Assembly: GCF_044457565.1 (NCBI RefSeq)
Contig: NZ_JBITGZ010000001.1
Coordinates: 186,001 to 250,000 of the forward strand
DNA length: 64,000 nt
Reading direction: 5' to 3'
Source of the DNA: Kitasatospora sp044457565
Lineage (GTDB): Bacteria; Actinomycetota; Actinomycetes; Streptomycetales; Streptomycetaceae
Shown here: one piece after another, positions 50,193-59,074 of the stretch
How positions within the stretch are numbered: the first letter of the stretch is position 1
How the letters are laid out: each line of letters starts with the position of its first letter
Translations under genes and position numbers: made by a program
The notes under the pieces: model-generated
Told to the model about the DNA's origin: nothing
What the model saw: the letters and a program-made list of their open reading frames with translations, nothing else
Databases searched by the model: none

Positions 50193-50219
50193 GGGGACTC
50201 CGATGGTCGTCAGTTCGGG

Positions 50220-50255
50220 TACGCCAACAATGTGGCTTTGCTACGCCAACAGTGT
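50220..50255 (-). repeat. 14-bp direct repeats in front of moeZ
   Basis: TACGCCAACAATGT (50220-50233) and TACGCCAACAGTGT (50242-50255) differ at one base and are 22 bp apart, two helical turns. Position and spacing fit a regulator-binding site upstream of moeZ. Confidence 0.6.
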
Positions 50256-50385
50256 CATGCCGGGTCGGTATTCCGAGACAGCTCGTCCGATTGGCGAGAC
50301 ACCATCCGCCGGATCGTGGGACCACCGCACCTCGCCGCATCCGGTGCCGTACCCCGCGGCGAGGCCCGTGCAGCCGCCGGGTTCC

Positions 50386-50406
50386 GGGGCGGACGAGGTC
50401 CGCCCC
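50386..50406 (-). terminator. Terminator after the NAD-epimerase gene
   Basis: 9-bp stem GGGGCGGAC/GTCCGCCCC with GAG loop, 18 nt past the stop codon. Confidence 0.5.
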
Positions 50407-50423
50407 GCCCGCCCCGGATCCAC

Positions 50424-51434
50424 TCAGACCCGGCAGGCCGTCTCCAGCCAGACGTCGCCGAGCGACTCCTCCAGCGGCACCTGTGTCCGCCAGCCGAGAC
50501 GGTCCCGGGCGGTCCGGACGTCGGCCTGGCGCCAGGCGACCGGCTCCCCCGCCACCGGGCGGCCGTCCACGGTACGCGGCTCCACCGGACGGTGGCCCGG
50601 AAGGTGGTGCACGGCGTGGTGCAGCGGGTGGTGCACCGTGTGGTCCGCCGCCCCGACCGCCTGCGCGGGCAGCATCACCTGCCGGTTCTCCTCGGCGACC
50701 GTGCCCTCGAAGCCGGACGCCCGGACCAGCAGCTGGGCCGCGTCCCTGGCCCGGACGGCGTTGCCGCTGCCGATGTTGATCACCCCGGTGGCGGCCGAGA
50801 CGGCGGCCGCCTGGATCGCCCTGGCAACGTCCCGGACGTCGACGAAATCCCGGTATCCGGACAGATCCGGCATCCGCACCTGCGACTCGTCCCGCTCCAG
50901 CGCCCGGCGCAGCCCCTCCGAGAGCCGCCCGAACAGCGAGGCCGTCGGCGCTCCCGGGCCGACCACGTCGAAGACCCGCAGCACGGTTGCGTCCAGCCCG
51001 GAGGCGAGCACCAGCTCGGTGCCCGCGAGCTTGGAGACCCCGTACGGACCCACCGGGCGCGGCTCGGCGCTCTCTGCGATCGGCACCCCACCCGGCATCG
51101 GGCCGTACTCGGCCGCCGACCCCACGTGCACCAGCCGGGCCGGCTCCCGGCTGCGCCGGATCGCCTCGCACACGGTGGCGACGGCCAGGGTGTTCGCCCG
51201 GATCAGCGTCCGTGAGCTGCCGTACGTCGCGCCGGCGCAGTTGATCACCACCTGGGGTGCCACCGCGTCCAGGAACCGGGCCAGCGCGCCCGGGCTCCCG
51301 GCCGTCAGGTCGAAGCGGATGTCGGCCGAGTCGCGCCGGCCGAGCACCGTCACCTGCAACTCCTGGTCCACGAGCAGACGATCGGTGACCCGGCGGCCGA
51401 TGAAGCCGTCGGCGCCCAGCAGCAGCACCCTCAT
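50424..51434 (-). CDS. NAD-dependent nucleotide-sugar epimerase/dehydratase (SDR)
   Basis: 336 residues. The Rossmann motif is GADGFIGRRV at the N-terminus, VINCAGATYGSSRTLIRANTLAV follows, the Ser/Tyr/Lys catalytic set is in VHVGSAAEYG and PYGVSKLAGTEL, and the substrate-binding RDFVDVRDVARAI is present. This is an extended SDR of the sugar-nucleotide type. Residues about 263-283 are an unusual histidine-rich segment (HTVHHPLHHAVHHLPGHRP), not part of the catalytic core. It lies downstream of a membrane-protein gene and a glycosyltransferase gene on the same strand, implying a glycan pathway. The sugar is unknown. Confidence 0.87.
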   Translation of the reverse strand: MRVLLLGADGFIGRRVTDRLLVDQELQVTVLGRRDSADIRFDLTAGSPGALARFLDAVAPQVVINCAGATYGSSRTLIRANTLAVATVCEAIRRSREPARLVHVGSAAEYGPMPGGVPIAESAEPRPVGPYGVSKLAGTELVLASGLDATVLRVFDVVGPGAPTASLFGRLSEGLRRALERDESQVRMPDLSGYRDFVDVRDVARAIQAAAVSAATGVINIGSGNAVRARDAAQLLVRASGFEGTVAEENRQVMLPAQAVGAADHTVHHPLHHAVHHLPGHRPVEPRTVDGRPVAGEPVAWRQADVRTARDRLGWRTQVPLEESLGDVWLETACRV

Positions 51435-51681
51435 TGGGGGGGTGTCCTTCCACGAAGCGAGGTCTCAGCGACCTGGCGGGTTGAGAGATGGACGGGGCAG
51501 TGTGGAGCGGTCGCGCTCGATCGAGAGCGACCGGTCGGTCGGGAGTGTCGGGTCGGATCGGGTCCGGCCGCGACGGGTCAGGGCAGGACCGGTCGGGGCA
51601 GCCCGGGTGTGATCCGGGAGCCCGGGAGTGACGGGCGGGGTGGTGGAGCCCGAACCCGGAGGCCCGGGCCGGGCCACGGGC

Positions 51682-52812
51682 TCAGCGGTGCGAGGTGGGC
51701 CAGCCGAGCACGACCCACGCGTACGGCAGCAGCACGGCCCCGGCGGCGCCGCTGCCGAGCAGCCGGGCGCCCTCCGCCCCGTGACCGGCCAGCGGCAGCG
51801 CGTCCGCCACCGGCCCGGCCATCGCGCGTACGGCCAGCAGCAACGCGGTGAGCGCCACCGCCCCCGCCGCCCCGGCCATCGCCGCACGGGCCCGCCCGCA
51901 GTGCACCAGCAGCACCGCGAGCGCCAGCAGCAGCCCGGTGGCGGCCTGCGCGGCCCAGGGCACCGCACCCGCGCGCTCGACGGCGGCGTGCATCAGGCCG
52001 CCCGCTGCCGGGCCGGGTCTGGGCGCGACGGCGGTGAGCACCGCCAGCGCGGCGAAGGTCAGCAGCGCCAGCACCGCCAGGTGCAGCCCGAGGGCCACCG
52101 GCAGCACCGGCCGCATCCGCGCCCGGAACTCCGCGATCGTCCCCGAGGTGCGCAGATGCACCTGCCCGGCCTGCCGGAACCAGCGCGCCACCCACTCGGC
52201 CGCCCCGATCGAGAGCGCGGCCGCCACCGCCACGACCGCCGTGTCCGGACCGGCGCCGACGACCGAGGGCAGCAGCAGGACGGCGGCCACCCCGCAGCCG
52301 TACCCGAGCATCGCCGGCCCACGCTCCCCACCCCGGGCGGCCGCACCGGCGAAGGCCAGCGCGACGGCCAGCCAGAGGCCCACCGGCAGGACGGCCAGCA
52401 GGTCGGCGAACCCGGCCCGGCCCGGGCCGAGCAGCCGGATACCGGCCGCCACCGCGCACGGCGGGCCCACCAGCAGCGCCACCCTCAGCGCCTGCGCCAG
52501 GCGCCGCCGCCAGCTGTCACCCGGTGCCACCGGCGCGGGCTCCGGCGGCCGGCGCGGCACCCGGGCGTACAGCTCCTCGGCCAGCGAGAAGAGGTCCGCG
52601 TGCCGGTAGCGCGCCGCCGCGGCGGGCCCCAGCCCCGCCTCCTCCAGCCCGAGCGCGATCTCCAACGGGTCGACCGCCTGCTCGCACAGGGCCCGGTGGC
52701 GCGCCATCAGCTCGCGCACGGGATCACCCAGCACACCCGGCACACCCGCCGGCCTGGCGGGCGGCTCGTCCAGCCCGGCCGCGGCCCCGCGCGACGGCTC
52801 CCGACCGGCCAC
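51682..52812 (-). CDS. Multi-spanning membrane protein of a glycan-type gene set
   Basis: 376 residues. A soluble N-terminal portion (about 1-110; VRELMARHRALCEQAVDPLEIALGLEEAGLGPAAAARYRHADLFSLAEELYARVPRR) is followed by about nine transmembrane helices. The GTG start overlaps the stop codon of the upstream glycosyltransferase gene (TAGTG), so the two are translationally coupled. No transport or ligase signature is recognised. By context it may export or polymerise the product of the neighbouring glycosyltransferase, though this is not demonstrated. A PelG-like length or fold is not evident. Confidence 0.75.
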   Translation of the reverse strand: MAGREPSRGAAAGLDEPPARPAGVPGVLGDPVRELMARHRALCEQAVDPLEIALGLEEAGLGPAAAARYRHADLFSLAEELYARVPRRPPEPAPVAPGDSWRRRLAQALRVALLVGPPCAVAAGIRLLGPGRAGFADLLAVLPVGLWLAVALAFAGAAARGGERGPAMLGYGCGVAAVLLLPSVVGAGPDTAVVAVAAALSIGAAEWVARWFRQAGQVHLRTSGTIAEFRARMRPVLPVALGLHLAVLALLTFAALAVLTAVAPRPGPAAGGLMHAAVERAGAVPWAAQAATGLLLALAVLLVHCGRARAAMAGAAGAVALTALLLAVRAMAGPVADALPLAGHGAEGARLLGSGAAGAVLLPYAWVVLGWPTSHR

Positions 52813-54536
52813 TAGACCGCCTCCGCCATGGCTTCCGGCTGCCCGACGGCCGCCACCCCGGCTGCCTCGGCCACCCCGTCCTTCTCGGCCACCTCGGCCA
52901 CCTCGGCGGCCCCGGCAGGCCGGGCGGTGGCGGCCAGGACCGCGGCCGCCGGGGCGGTGCGACCCGGGCCCGCCCCGCCCGCCACCCCGGCGCCCGGCGG
53001 CTGCTGCGCGGGCGCCTCCCGTCCGCCCGCCACCCAGTACTCCGCGGGCCGGGCGAACGGCCGGGGTTGCCCGCCGGCGGTGCCGTCGTCGCCGGCCGCG
53101 GGGAAGGCCGGCCAGTGTGAGACCAGCTCCAGGTAGATCTCCCGGAACGAGGACACCACGGGCTCCGTGGCGAAGCGTTCCTGCGCCCGCAGGCGGCCCG
53201 CCAGCCCAAGCCGCGCCCGGCGCTCCTCGTCCTTCAGCAGCGCCAGGCAGGCCGCCGCCAGCGCCTGCGGATCCCTCGGCGGCACCAGCAGGCCCGTCGG
53301 CCCGACCATCTCGCGGGCCACCCCGACCTCGGTGGAGACCACCGCCCGCCCGCTGAGCATCGCGTCCACCAGCAGCCGGGGGCTGCGCTGGACCGGCGCC
53401 GAGAACACCACCACCGAGCCGCCCGCCCAGGCGGCCGCCGGCGAGGAGGGCAGCCCTGCGAACTCCACCGCCGCCTCGATCCCCAGCCGCCCGGCCAGCG
53501 CCCGGCAGTGCGCCAGGTACCCGGGCGCCGCCTCCTCACCGTGCAGCTGCAGCCGGGCGGCGGGCAGCTCGGCCCGGACCCGCGCGAAGGTGTGCAGCAT
53601 CAGCACCGGGTCGCGCCCCGGCTCCAGCGCACCGGCCCAGACCAGGGTGGGCACGGCCGGCTCCGGCCCGGCGGGCTCGCGCGTCACCGCCGAGGTGCCC
53701 TCGTACACCACCCGGGTGCGGGCCGGGTCGGCACCGCAGCGCTGCTGCCACTGCTGGTCGTAGGCGCTGCCCGGGGTGAGGACCGCCGCCTTCCGGTAGG
53801 TCTCCTCGGTGAGCAGCCGGAAGAACGTCAGCAGCAGGGCCCGCACCGGCCAGCGGTAGGGCGCCCCGCGGTACCCGAGGTACTGCTCGCGCAGGTGCGG
53901 GCCGTGCTCGGTGACCACGAAGGGGACGCCGTGCAGCCGCTTGGCGGCCAACGCGGGCAGCGCCGCGGGGCCGCCGCCGAGCACATGGCACAGGTCCGCC
54001 GTGCCGAGCCCGCCGTGCCCGGTGCCGTACCAGGGCGCGGACAACGGCCGCAGGCACCGCTCCAGCAGGTCCCCCGCCACCAGCACGTCGCAGACCAGCG
54101 GCTGCCCGGCGGCGGTGTCGGCGCCGGGTGAGCGCCAGGCCTTCTCCAGCGCCCGCTGGGCGTGGCCGGAGGCCAGGAAGGCGGGCAGTGCGCCGTCCTC
54201 GCGGGCGAGCGCGGCCAGCTGGTAGAGCCCGGGGGCGAAGGAGGCCCGCTCCCCCGGCATCACCAGCGCCCGGACCAGCTGCCCGTATGCCTTGAGGTAG
54301 AGCCGCCTGCGCAGCGCGCCGGGCAGCCGGGCAGCCGGCGGGCGGCCCCACAACGGCAGCTGGTGGACGCCCTTGAGCAGCCCGGGGCCGCCCGCGGCGG
54401 TGGGGACGGCCCGCCCGGCCAGCAGGTACAGCTCGAACTCGTGCTCGGCCAGGCCTTCGACCAGGCGGGCACACCAGCCGCTCCCGCCACGCTGAGCGTA
54501 CGGATGAGCGCCCTCGGTGAGCAGTGCGACGCGCAC
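52812..54536 (-). CDS. PelF-like glycosyltransferase (GT4, DUF3492)
   Basis: The GTG at 54536 has GGAGG 5 nt upstream and gives 574 residues starting VRVALLTEGAHPYAQRGGSGWCARLVEGL. That pattern (EGxxPYxxGGxxxW) is the start of the DUF3492/PelF N-domain. The central segment contains LCHVLGGGPAALPALAAKRLHGVPFVVTEHGPHLREQYL, and the C-terminal GT4 part has the nucleotide-sugar motif VVSTEVGVAREMVGPTGLLVPPRD. It should transfer a sugar from a nucleotide donor to a growing polysaccharide. The Ala/Pro-rich C-terminal tail (about 505-574) is low complexity. It is the first gene of the three-gene set. Confidence 0.87.
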   Translation of the reverse strand: MRVALLTEGAHPYAQRGGSGWCARLVEGLAEHEFELYLLAGRAVPTAAGGPGLLKGVHQLPLWGRPPAARLPGALRRRLYLKAYGQLVRALVMPGERASFAPGLYQLAALAREDGALPAFLASGHAQRALEKAWRSPGADTAAGQPLVCDVLVAGDLLERCLRPLSAPWYGTGHGGLGTADLCHVLGGGPAALPALAAKRLHGVPFVVTEHGPHLREQYLGYRGAPYRWPVRALLLTFFRLLTEETYRKAAVLTPGSAYDQQWQQRCGADPARTRVVYEGTSAVTREPAGPEPAVPTLVWAGALEPGRDPVLMLHTFARVRAELPAARLQLHGEEAAPGYLAHCRALAGRLGIEAAVEFAGLPSSPAAAWAGGSVVVFSAPVQRSPRLLVDAMLSGRAVVSTEVGVAREMVGPTGLLVPPRDPQALAAACLALLKDEERRARLGLAGRLRAQERFATEPVVSSFREIYLELVSHWPAFPAAGDDGTAGGQPRPFARPAEYWVAGGREAPAQQPPGAGVAGGAGPGRTAPAAAVLAATARPAGAAEVAEVAEKDGVAEAAGVAAVGQPEAMAEAV

Positions 54537-54885
54537 GAAGACCTCCAGAGCAGAGCGGTTCAGAGAGCGGATTCGGAGAGGACCGGAGCGGATCGGACGG
54601 GGCACGGATCGGGCGGACCAGGGCGGCGGCAGCGCGAATCCCGGGCGGAGCGCCGCCCGGTACGACCGCGCTCCCCGCGGCCGCCCCCCGGAGCCCGGCC
54701 CGTGGGCACCCCCGACCCGCTGGGTACCCCTCCCGGCAGCCGCCTCCCGCCTCCGGCCGCTGCTCCCCCACACCTGTTCGGTCCGACACCAGAAAGGTAG
54801 GACCGGGCGTCGCCGGTCCATCGGTCACATGCCTGATTGCCACCTGAACGAGTGAACAGGCGTGACCTAACCCCGAACAGCCGCG
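54537..54885. other. 349-bp intergenic region
   Basis: Contains direct-repeat-like GAGCGGATTCGG and GGACCGGAGCGGATC units near 54560-54600 and a less G+C-rich segment at 54820-54880. The promoter of the PelF-like gene should lie here, but no convincing -10/-35 pair stands out. No supported ORF. Confidence 0.4.
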
Positions 54886-55875
54886 TTACGCCCGGCCCAC
54901 CGCCGGCTCCGCGTCGCCCGTACCGTCCACACCGTCCGTACCGTCCGGCCCCGCCAGCAGCTCCCGCACCGCCCGCGCCACCTGCGCGGGGTTCTCCATC
55001 ATCGCGACGTGCCCCGAGGCCGGCAGCACCAGCAGCCTGGGGTCACGGAACGCCGCGCAGGCCCGCCGCGCGGAGCGGTACGAGACGAGCTTGTCCCGCA
55101 GCCCGTACACCAGCAGCACCGGCACCCGCACCCGCTCGGCCTGGCGCCACAGCGACTGCTCACCGCGCTCGGTGTACGCCGAGACGATCCCCCGCGCCGA
55201 ACCCACCATGACCGGCATCGCGTACGGCAGCCCCATCCGCCGCCCGTACTCGGCCACCGCCTCGGCCCGCCGGGCCGCCGGCACGGCCTCGGCGTCGCCG
55301 TAGACCAGCCGCAGCAGCCCGTCGGTGGCGTCCTCGACGCTGCGCCGCCCGTTCGAGGGGAAGCGCCGCAGCAACCCGGGGACCCCGGGCACGGCCAGCA
55401 TCACCGTCGGCCAGGCGGTGCGCTGCGGCACCAGCTCCGGCAGCGCGGGGGAGATCCGGGTCAGCGAACGGACCAGGTCGGGGCGCAGCGCCGCGAGCCG
55501 GACGACGACCGCCCCGCCGAGCGAGTTGCCGAAGAGGTGCACCGGGCCGCGGCCGGACTTCTCCAGGTAACCGATCACCGCCCTGACGTGTCCGGAGACC
55601 GACAGGTTGCCGTCCGGCGGCGGCTCGGAGCGGCCGAATCCCGGCAGGTCGACGGCCTCGCCCTCGACCAGGTCGGCGAGGTCGGCCATCAGCTCGGTCC
55701 AGTTCTCGCCGGAGCCGCCGAGCCCGTGCACGAAGAGGGCCGGCGGCAGCGCCGCCGCACCCTGCGGGCGGTCGGCGCGGGGGCCGCGTACCGCCAGTAC
55801 CGCCCCGGGGACCTCGACCGTGCGGACCTTCGCGGGCTCCCGGAGGACGGCAGGCACCTGCTGCTCAGCGCTCAT
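54886..55875 (-). CDS. Alpha/beta-hydrolase
   Basis: I choose the ATG at 55875 (329 residues). The frame continues to 55941, but TACCAT lies 8 nt before 55875 (55884-55889), suggesting a leaderless start. Core motifs: oxyanion region FVHGLGGSGENW, nucleophile elbow LFGNSLGGAVV (Ser), acid in LLVYGLRDKLVS (Asp) and base in LPASGHVAMME (His). The fold covers lipases, esterases and haloperoxidase-like enzymes, so the reaction cannot be stated. It is divergent from a TetR-family gene. Confidence 0.85.
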   Translation of the reverse strand: MSAEQQVPAVLREPAKVRTVEVPGAVLAVRGPRADRPQGAAALPPALFVHGLGGSGENWTELMADLADLVEGEAVDLPGFGRSEPPPDGNLSVSGHVRAVIGYLEKSGRGPVHLFGNSLGGAVVVRLAALRPDLVRSLTRISPALPELVPQRTAWPTVMLAVPGVPGLLRRFPSNGRRSVEDATDGLLRLVYGDAEAVPAARRAEAVAEYGRRMGLPYAMPVMVGSARGIVSAYTERGEQSLWRQAERVRVPVLLVYGLRDKLVSYRSARRACAAFRDPRLLVLPASGHVAMMENPAQVARAVRELLAGPDGTDGVDGTGDAEPAVGRA

Positions 55876-56107
55876 GGAGCACGATGGTAGTGAGCCCCTG
55901 CCGCGAAATCCCGGGGCTCGGGACGGTACCGTTCCCCGCACCGCCCTCGCGCCAAAGGCCTCCCATCAGCCGTGGTCAGCGCCGTATTGTGGGCTTCCGA
56001 CAAGGGGGCCGTGCGCAATTCTCGTGCTCACCGGGCGCAGATGCGGTTACCGAAAAGTAGAATCAGTCCCTTGCCAGCCAGTCAGAACCCGTGAAGTGAG
56101 GAGCGCC

Positions 56108-56818
56108 GTGACGGCCATCCAGGAGGCGCAGGAGCGCCCGCGCGGTGCCCGCCTGCCGCGAAGCGCCCGCCGTGAACAACTGCTCGGTGCCGCCCAGGAG
56201 GTGTTCGTCGCGCAGGGCTACCACGCCGCTGCCATGGACGACATCGCCGACCGCGCCGGGGTCAGCAAGCCGGTGCTCTACCAGCACTTCCCCGGGAAGC
56301 TGGAGCTCTACCTCGCGCTGCTCGACAAGCACTGCGACGCACTGGTGGAGGCGACCCGCACGGCGCTCTCCGCCACCACCGACAACAAGCAGCGCGTGGC
56401 CGCGACGATGGAGGCGTACTTCCACTACGTCGCCAGCGAGTCGGGCGCGTTCCGGCTGGTCTTCGAGTCCGACCTGACCAACGAGCCCGCCGTGCGCGAG
56501 CGGGTGGAGCGGGCCGCTGACCTCAGCGCGACGCTGGTCAGCAAGGTCATCGCGGAGGACACCGACCTGCCGGAGGCCGAGGCCAAGCTGCTGGCCGCCG
56601 GTGTCTGCGGGCTGGCCCAGATCACCGCCCGCTACTGGCTCTCGCAGGGCCGGGAGATCCCCCGGGACGAGGCCGTACGGCTGGTCGCCAGCCTGGCCTG
56701 GCGCGGCCTGAAGGGCTTCCCGATGCACCCGGGCGACCAGGCCCAGGGCGCGGAGGCGGACGGCGGGACGCCGGACGCGGCCGACGGCCGGACGGACAGC
56801 GAGGCCGCCCCGGAGTAG
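56108..56818 (+). CDS. TetR-family transcriptional regulator
   Basis: The GTG at 56108 follows GAGGAG and gives 236 residues. The N-terminal TetR helix-turn-helix (REQLLGAAQEVFVAQGYHAAAMDDIADRAGVSKPVLYQHFPGKLELYLALLDKH, about 22-76) is complete. The C-terminal ligand domain has ESGAFRLVFESDLTNEPAVRERV, and the last 30 residues are a disordered Glu/Ala/Asp tail. It is divergent from the alpha/beta-hydrolase (55875), which is a likely target because such pairs often share a promoter. The effector is unknown. Confidence 0.9.
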   Translation: MTAIQEAQERPRGARLPRSARREQLLGAAQEVFVAQGYHAAAMDDIADRAGVSKPVLYQHFPGKLELYLALLDKHCDALVEATRTALSATTDNKQRVAATMEAYFHYVASESGAFRLVFESDLTNEPAVRERVERAADLSATLVSKVIAEDTDLPEAEAKLLAAGVCGLAQITARYWLSQGREIPRDEAVRLVASLAWRGLKGFPMHPGDQAQGAEADGGTPDAADGRTDSEAAPE

Positions 56819-56988
56819 GCCCCCGGGCCCACGACGGCGGCCGCTGCCGGGGCGATGCGCGGACCTTCACCTGGCCGCGCACCCGGTGCTCTATGGTGAA
56901 GCCGTACGGCGCGGTCAGCGCGAACGCCTGTTCAGGGCGGTCCCGCTCCCGCGCGTGGAATGGCTGCAACCCCGGAGGGACGGAAGCC

Positions 56989-57216
56989 GTGGAGGTCAAG
57001 ATCGGCGTGCAGAACGCGCCTCGCGAGATCGTGATCGAGAGCTCGCAGACTGCCGATGAGGTCGAGAGCGCGGTCGCCAGGGCGCTGGAGGGCACCTCGA
57101 AGCTCTTCTCGCTGACCGATGAGCACGGCCGCCGCGTCATCGTCCCGGCCGAGCGCCTGGCGTACGTGGAGATCGGCGAGCAGGCCGCCCGCAAGGTCGG
57201 GTTCGGCACGCTCTGA
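56989..57216 (+). CDS. DUF3107-family small protein
   Basis: The GTG at 56989 follows GGAGGG and gives 75 residues (VEVKIGVQNAPREIVIESSQTADEVESAVARALEGTSKLFSLTDEHGRRVIVPAERLAYVEIGEQAARKVGFGTL). This is a complete DUF3107 protein, a short actinobacterial alpha/beta domain of unknown function. It often neighbours a TetR regulator and a DEAD-box helicase gene. A 19-bp terminator hairpin begins 8 nt after the stop. No catalytic residue is evident. Confidence 0.85.
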   Translation: MEVKIGVQNAPREIVIESSQTADEVESAVARALEGTSKLFSLTDEHGRRVIVPAERLAYVEIGEQAARKVGFGTL

Positions 57217-57223
57217 GAGAGTC

Positions 57224-57266
57224 CGACGGTGCCCCGCCCCCTCACCGAGGGGGCGGGGCACCGTCG
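57224..57266 (+). terminator. Strong terminator after DUF3107 gene
   Basis: 19-bp perfect stem from CGACGGTGCCCCGCCCCCT to AGGGGGCGGGGCACCGTCG with loop CACCG. U-tract weak. Confidence 0.85.
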
Positions 57267-57339
57267 CGTGTACGGCCCCGGCCTGCCGGGTAGGGCGAAG
57301 GTGCAACCGCACGCGACCCCACTCTCCGGGAGGCAGCCC

Positions 57340-57666
57340 TTGCTGGTCGAGCCGCTCGTCTTCGCCGCCGTCGGCTCCATCGTCGGCGCCGTGGCACTGA
57401 TCGCCTTCCCCGGGTACTTCCCACCCTCCAGAAGCCTGACCGTGGCCACCGCGGTGATCGCCGCGCTGCTCACCGGGCTGATCGCGCGCTACGCGATGCA
57501 GGGTGCGCTGCCGGGGCTGAGCGTGGCGATCTCGGCGGTCGGCTCGGCGCTGCTGGTCTCCGTGCTCGCCCGCCCGGAGCGGGCCGGGCAGCGGCAGGCC
57601 GCCGCGCGCCGGCGCAGCGTCCACCGCCACGGCGGGCAGCGGCGCCACCGGCACCGGCCCGCCTGA
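57340..57666 (+). CDS. Small membrane protein, unknown function
   Basis: The TTG at 57340 has GGGAGG 6 nt upstream and is the best start (108 residues); longer readings in the same frame cross the terminator hairpin. There are two to three hydrophobic segments (LVFAAVGSIVGAVALIAFPGYF, SLTVATAVIAALLTGLIARYAMQ, LSVAISAVGSALLVSVLA) and a very basic C-terminal tail (RAGQRQAAARRRSVHRHGGQRRHRHR). No domain recognised. The positive tail should lie in the cytoplasm. Confidence 0.6.
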   Translation: MLVEPLVFAAVGSIVGAVALIAFPGYFPPSRSLTVATAVIAALLTGLIARYAMQGALPGLSVAISAVGSALLVSVLARPERAGQRQAAARRRSVHRHGGQRRHRHRPA

Positions 57667-57722
57667 CGGCCGACGCCGTCACCCGGCGCCCGGGCCACCG
57701 GCGCCGTGCCGGCCGGCGCGGA

Positions 57723-58451
57723 TCATGAGGCCAGGCCCAGCGCGGCCATCCGCTTGGTGTGCGCCTCGGTGATCCGGTTGAACATCTTGCCGACCTCGAC
57801 CAGGTCGAAGCCCTGCACCTGGGCGCCGCCGACCAGCAGGTTGGACAGCGCGTCCCGCTCGGCGACCACCCGCTGCGCCTGGCTGAGCGCCTCGCCCATC
57901 AGCCGCCGGCCCCAGAGCGCGAGCCGCCCGCCCACCCGCGGGTTCTCCTGGATCGCCTCGCGCACCTTGCCGACGGCGAACTGCGCGTGCCCGGTGTCGG
58001 CCATCACGCCGAGCACCAGGTCCCGGGTGTCGTCGTCCAGCCGGACGGCCACCTCGCGGTAGAAGTCGGTCGCGATCGAGTCGCCGACGTAGGCCTTGAC
58101 CAGGCCCTCCAGCCAGTCGGACGGCGCGGTCATCCGGTGGAAGGCGTCCAGCGGCTCGACGAAGGGGGTCATCGCCTCCTCCGGGTCGGCGCCCACCTCG
58201 GCCAGCCGGTCGTGCAGCAGCTGGTAGTGCTGGAACTCGGCGGAGGCCATCCGGGCCAGCGCGGCCTTGTCCGCCAGCCCGGGAGCGAGCTTGGCATCCT
58301 CCGCCAGCCGCTCGAAGGCGCTCAGCTCGCCGTACGCGAGGGCGCCGAGCAGGTCGAGCACCGCGGCCCGGTAGCCCGGGTCCGCCGCCCGGCTCGCCCA
58401 GTCACCGATCGAGCCGATCGGGGTGCCGTCACCAGATTCCCGAGTTTCCAT
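57723..58451 (-). CDS. Ferritin-like (MiaE_2-type) protein
   Basis: 242 residues, all-helical. The metal-site pattern of the ferritin-like fold is AYGELSAFERLAEDAKLAPG with ASAEFQHYQLLHDRL (Glu, Glu-x-x-His) around 40-80, and the second pair is in VMADTGHAQFAVGKVREAI (about 145-165). It corresponds to the actinobacterial MiaE_2/PF13794 family, related to a tRNA hydroxylase of Gram-negative bacteria; the substrate in actinobacteria is not established. No signal peptide. It is convergent with the small membrane protein gene and divergent from the DEAD-box helicase. Confidence 0.82.
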   Translation of the reverse strand: METRESGDGTPIGSIGDWASRAADPGYRAAVLDLLGALAYGELSAFERLAEDAKLAPGLADKAALARMASAEFQHYQLLHDRLAEVGADPEEAMTPFVEPLDAFHRMTAPSDWLEGLVKAYVGDSIATDFYREVAVRLDDDTRDLVLGVMADTGHAQFAVGKVREAIQENPRVGGRLALWGRRLMGEALSQAQRVVAERDALSNLLVGGAQVQGFDLVEVGKMFNRITEAHTKRMAALGLAS

Positions 58452-59074
58452 CAGACCTCTTCGTCACGCAGCTACGGTTCGGCGCCCCGGCCGGCTCGGC
58501 GGGCAGGGCCTGCCCGCGCCCCAGCCTCGCACGGCCCGGGCGCAGCGGCCCCCGCGCCGCGAAGCGCCGAGGTCACGGCTCGCCACCCTAGACGGTGCCC
58601 GCGCGGCACGCAGTGCCAGGCAGTAACCCGCGTCACGTGTTCGAGTCTCCGCTTGACTGTATGGTGGTGGTGAGGCCTGGTGTACTCGCGCGGCCCGCCC
58701 CCAAGGGCAGGCCGCGCAGACGTGCCCCGCACGGTGACCGGGCGCTCACGTACGCGGATGCCCGGTCGGAGAGCCGATCGGCTCCGACCTTGGCTTGGAC
58801 CTCAAGCCTTGGCACCGCATCAGTGGCCGAGCGAGGGCCGCCGCGGACCGCGCCGCCCGGCGCAGGTCCCGCGCCGTCTCCTCACGGGAAATCCTCCCCG
58901 ACGCCGCCGGACGACGCGCCCGACCAACGGGCCGCTCGGGCCGGCAGGCCGCAGGGACCGGCGCGGTTGTGCGTCCACGCAGCTGCACCCGGGCCGTCCT
59001 GGCCCCCGCGCAGCCGTGTGGCTGCCCGCCGCCGCCCTCTCGCTCTCGGCCCTCCACATGGAAGAGGCAGCACC
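58452..59074. other. 623-bp leader/intergenic region before the DEAD-box helicase
   Basis: TTGACT at 58653-58658 and TATGGT at 58660-58665 mark a probable promoter near 58650, so the helicase mRNA would have a leader of about 400 nt. A stable hairpin (GCGCGGCC/GGCCGCGC, with inner GCCC/GGGC) is at 58688-58717. No ORF with a ribosome site is evident. Long leaders are usual for cold-shock RNA helicases, but no known motif is recognised. Confidence 0.5.
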
